Assembly (NCBI GenBank): GCA_008360955.1
Contig: LUCM01001982.1
Span: 293,651-357,650 of the forward strand
Source of the DNA: Fasciolopsis buskii
Taxonomy: Eukaryota; Platyhelminthes; Trematoda; Plagiorchiida; Fasciolidae
Direction: 5' to 3'
Length of the DNA: 64,000 bases
A model generated the notes under the pieces. It worked only from the letters and a program-made list of their open reading frames with translations, was not told the origin of the DNA and ran no database searches. A program made the translations under genes and the position numbers. Positions 40,261-64,000 of this stretch are shown here, in pieces (position 1 is the stretch's first letter; each line of letters starts with the position of its first letter).

Positions 40261-43134
40261 CGGGCTTCAGAACTGAATAGAGTTGTTGCTCTACTGAAAA
40301 CTGGACGACAAATCGTGGATGTATACTAATTGGAAACCTCGACTTTGGTGCGGGAAGGCGAACACTTCTTTGTAATCAATAACCTATACTAATTAGATGA
40401 CCTTCTAACGGGCATCCCCGACTGACCTGGATACTATGCTCGTACTTTTGGTCTTATTCTCATTTTAGTTCCTCTTCTGTTTTCAGATGTCCGCTCTTTC
40501 TCGAAGTAGCTCATCGGATCACCGCATGGTTCTTTGGTCCATCAATCTTATTCGCCTCGATCTTCCGCCCTTCTTGGAAAAAGACTCCACCAAACATCGC
40601 GGTGTGCTAGCGACGTGGTCTTATGCTGACCACGAAAAGCCAATGATATTGCTGCCTTAGGTTCTAATTCTTCAGAATTGTACAGTTCCGAATAAAAAGG
40701 AATTGAATATTCGTTGTGAAAATGATGGAATTTTAGGTAAATTGCACCGTTGACTGCTAAACATGAACGAGCTATCCAACATGCTTTATCACTCCGTGAC
40801 CTGATTCCATGGCCCATAACTCAGAAAGACAACAGATCCTGTAGAGTTAAACTATTCATCAAGGAGCATAAATACCACAACTGACAGTACACTGGATTAT
40901 TGTCGAATGGAGTTTGCGAAAAACACTGACATCTGGTTAATAATGGCAACTAACATGATAGATCTGGAAGCTTAGCCGTTGCACCGATAAGTAAACTGAG
41001 TTACTTCATTCCTTCGATTCTGAGAAAGCCGTTCAGTGTGCATTTGTCACGGACAAGTTGTTTTCACATCACTACAGGACGTGCATAAACGAACAGAGAT
41101 CTCATGGATTGCCAAACGACGAGCCTGAGCTACGATTTCCAGTGAATGATCTAGTCATTTCGCCTTAGTTGATTCCACCGACTGATGAATTTAGTAAATG
41201 TCTTCATGAAGGATTAGGTTCAGAGTGAATATCTACCAAATGCGGGGATCTGTTTAGCCGGACTGAGTCAACATGCAGTAACCGGTCTCCAGCTTCCAAA
41301 ACAGACCTGTACTCACAAAAACTGAAGACGCACTATCATCGCACGATTGATCACTAGGAGTCCACCAGCAAAATTGCCTCACTCGATTAGGAAGAACAGG
41401 AAGACAAGTGTACTAGACGGTCGCGGTTAGACGACCACTGTTTTCATTTCAGTCGCAGTTCCCTTTTTGCACTATGTTCATTCTCAAGACTGCCTTACGA
41501 TCCGTTGAGTCGTTCTGACCAGTAAACTGGAAATGATGTGCCGCAATTCGGTTGCTACTTCGTTGCACCAACAATCCAACGTTATCGTATTTCTTAAGTG
41601 CGAGATTTACCAACTCTGAACATCCCTCCAAAAGGGCCTGTTCTCTGAATTTATTAAAAGAAAACTTTGTATAGAGTTGCTCTTCGTGCACGACTAACAG
41701 AAATAATACCAGATGTTAGCACCCAGTATCATGCTGTTAAGTTCAATCGACAAGTCAGGGTTTTCGTAAATGTTTCGTTTAATCACCCGTCCTACTCCAT
41801 TTTCATCTGATAACACCCGCTGCCTACGAGGATGGTGAACAAGAAACGTAACCATGCGCAACAAATCCCATTCATTTTAACCTGGTTAAATTGAATGCTT
41901 GTCCCAATGACAAAACATTATCCCTAAGTTCCCAATGAATAAGCACATGATTAGTACAATGTTCCTATTATATGCCGAGAATATTACACTGAAGCATCTA
42001 GCGTTTTTCATCTAGGTACCAACCAAGATAGCTGTCTTTAAAATGAAGAAAGGGACCGTTACAAATAGCCTGCGACAAATCATGCCCACACCGCACGATA
42101 CTCAGCCTGATCAAGCTAATCGAGCGTTCCGTAAGCCGAACGACTCTTCATCCGATAAAAGACCATCTGGTAAGATGCGGTCATTTCGGTGTCCGGGGTA
42201 GGCCTCCATGAGCTATAAAAGAGATCTGATGATCGGAAAAGCATGTATTGGTTGCATTCAATCTAATAGGACCATTGAAAATCCCTCGTCATGCTTAAGA
42301 TTTTTATTTCAAACTTCCTTTTTTTGTTTGCCCAAATCCAATGCCAGTTCGATCGCATTTAGAGCAGAGGATCTAAAACTCCGGGCGTGGTAGTGGAAGA
42401 CGACTTGAGTAACGCAAGAATCATGCCCAATTTCTGCTCGATATGTACCACAGTTAGACTGTGATGCATGGCGTCACCGAATACCGTAAGTGACCCATCT
42501 TATTACCACGCCTAGTAATTTGAGATTGACAGTTTCTCGGTCATCGTTGCCAGTTTTCCGCATTAGTTTAATACATAAGCGAATGAGGCGTGCTCCTTTC
42601 ACTACATTCATGTTACAAGCATAAGAAAACTAAAAAATAGAAATCATAACTCGGTGTTTGGACTTTAAGAAACAGAAATAATCAAACGGACTCGTTACCC
42701 AAGATACACATATCACAGCCAATGTTGATCCGGGTGATGGCAAAGCAAGGGTTGCACATAGGTAGACGGAGCAAGGATATCAGGAACAAGTTCGCGGAGT
42801 GACAGGGCAGAGAATATTAAGCCTATGAGGAGATGAGGAAAACCCAATTACATATGGGCCATATGACACAGAAACTGACGCACATAGCTGCTTAACGATT
42901 TAAGGAACTGATAGACCAGGAGGAAGAGGTGCGAGAAACAGAATATCCATTGACCCACTCTGAAGAAGAGTAAGAGAGGAATGCATGAAGCAAACCAAAG
43001 GAATGGGTATTCAGTCAGCAGAGATCGACAGTAATCTAAGCCTAGAAAGAAAGTTCAGAGATATGATAGAAAATGTCGCAATTTAGAAAATCGTTAGCAT
43101 AAGCAGCAGCTTACTATAAACAACGACACTAAAG

Positions 43135-43158
43135 GTAGTAGTAGTAGTAGTAGTAGTA
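43135..43158. repeat. (GTA)n microsatellite
   Basis: About eight GTA units, in the presumed 3' flank of the kinase gene. Confidence 0.9.
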
Positions 43159-43412
43159 AGGGAAATTTGGCGAAAAAGGCCGGAGATGGGGAATAATATA
43201 AATGAGGCTGAGGTCTGTTGCACTGTTGACGTAGAAGAGGGACTCATGTAATCGGGGTTCGAAAAAATCTTCCGGGCTCGGGAAATAAGTTCGCATAGAG
43301 ACGGAAATGCTGTGCCGGGTGGTGGTGCAGGTACAGGTGTAGATGTGTGCGAATCCGGGCGCCTCAGTAGTCTGCGTTAGATTTTTTGAAACGCAGATTG
43401 ATAGTTAGTGGG

Positions 43413-63622
<20,210 letters not shown>

Positions 63623-64000
63623 CTGCATACAAAGACCGTCAGACAACAGGTTGGATGAGATCAAAAAAAGAAAAACGAGAGGACGAGTAGAATCACCTTT
63701 GGAGTTGTAAGAATGTACAAGAAAATCCTAAGAAGTATCCAACCGAGATGTCGAGCGTGAACAAACATAAAGTAGAAACTGAAGATAGAAGGAACAGACT
63801 GAATGTTACATCTTTCTGATTTATGCACTCCTTGTGGCTGAAAACTGTCGCAATAAGTCTATCCGTGGTAACCGAGATGTCGATTGATTATCACTTCCAC
63901 CAATAACACTGCTTATCATGAATACATATTTCTGAAACCAGCAAAACTCCCTATCGTACTTTTAGATATGACTACTGATTTAACACTCGTTCGATCTAAA

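Larger units (their letters stand above)
28031..43412. other. No gene seen; includes 3' flank of the kinase gene
   Basis: No supported exon. The last few hundred to thousand bases before 43413 should hold the kinase 3' untranslated region, whose end I could not fix. Stretches at about 33470-33780 and 39880-40450 look richer in G and C and may be transposon remnants. A hairpin at 35306-35331 and the GTA tract at 43135-43158 are listed separately. Confidence 0.55.

Noticed and set aside
42226..42245. CTGATGATCGGAAAAGC, possible hammerhead core
   Set aside because: Too few bases between the two core blocks to form stem II, and no pairing flanks.
42299..42306. Poly(A) signal for the kinase gene on the minus strand
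   Set aside because: It is over 1 kb past the stop codon and the motif is common in AT-rich DNA, so it cannot be assigned.

Overview
This is metazoan nuclear DNA, most likely from a flatworm, probably a trematode. The evidence is: one recognisable gene split into short exons by 1.0 to 5.6 kb GT-AG introns, an RTE-type LINE relic, many AT/AC/TTA microsatellites, and two dispersed repeat families carrying hammerhead ribozyme motifs like those known from schistosome SINE-like elements and Penelope-like elements. Base composition looks moderately AT-rich by eye, less so than I would expect for Schistosoma. Genus and species are not claimed.

Gene content: the right-hand third (43413-63622, minus strand) holds the 3' half of a Fes/Fer-type non-receptor tyrosine kinase. 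Six exons join without any frameshift into 337 residues plus a stop, covering the end of the SH2 domain, the complete kinase domain and a short charged tail. One 124-base exon (56133-56256) was found only by reading the minus strand. The 5' part of the gene (F-BAR and most of SH2, if present) lies beyond the right edge. The left two thirds (1-43 kb) contain no coding exon that I can support.

Repeats: family A (about 3.28-3.65 kb and 59.48-60.03 kb) is a repeat of roughly 316 bases present as partial tandem units in sense/antisense arrangement, each locus holding a type I hammerhead ribozyme with a minimal stem III. The copy at 59735-59790 looks intact and lies in the first visible intron of the kinase gene, in the sense orientation. 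Family B (about 20.0, 23.5, 24.6, 25.1-25.5 and 27.4-28.0 kb) is a tRNA-derived SINE-like repeat with A- and B-box-like sequence followed by a decayed hammerhead-like core; at 27.4-28.0 kb two cores are 395 bases apart in tandem. Family C is an unclassified dispersed repeat (14.2, 44.0 and 57.1 kb). A frameshifted RTE-clade LINE lies at about 45.8-47.1 kb within the last intron of the kinase gene.

Layout: 1-43 kb is noncoding sequence with microsatellites and SINE-like or ribozyme-bearing repeats; 43.4-63.6 kb is the kinase gene with repeat-filled introns; 63.6-64.0 kb is the start of the next upstream intron.
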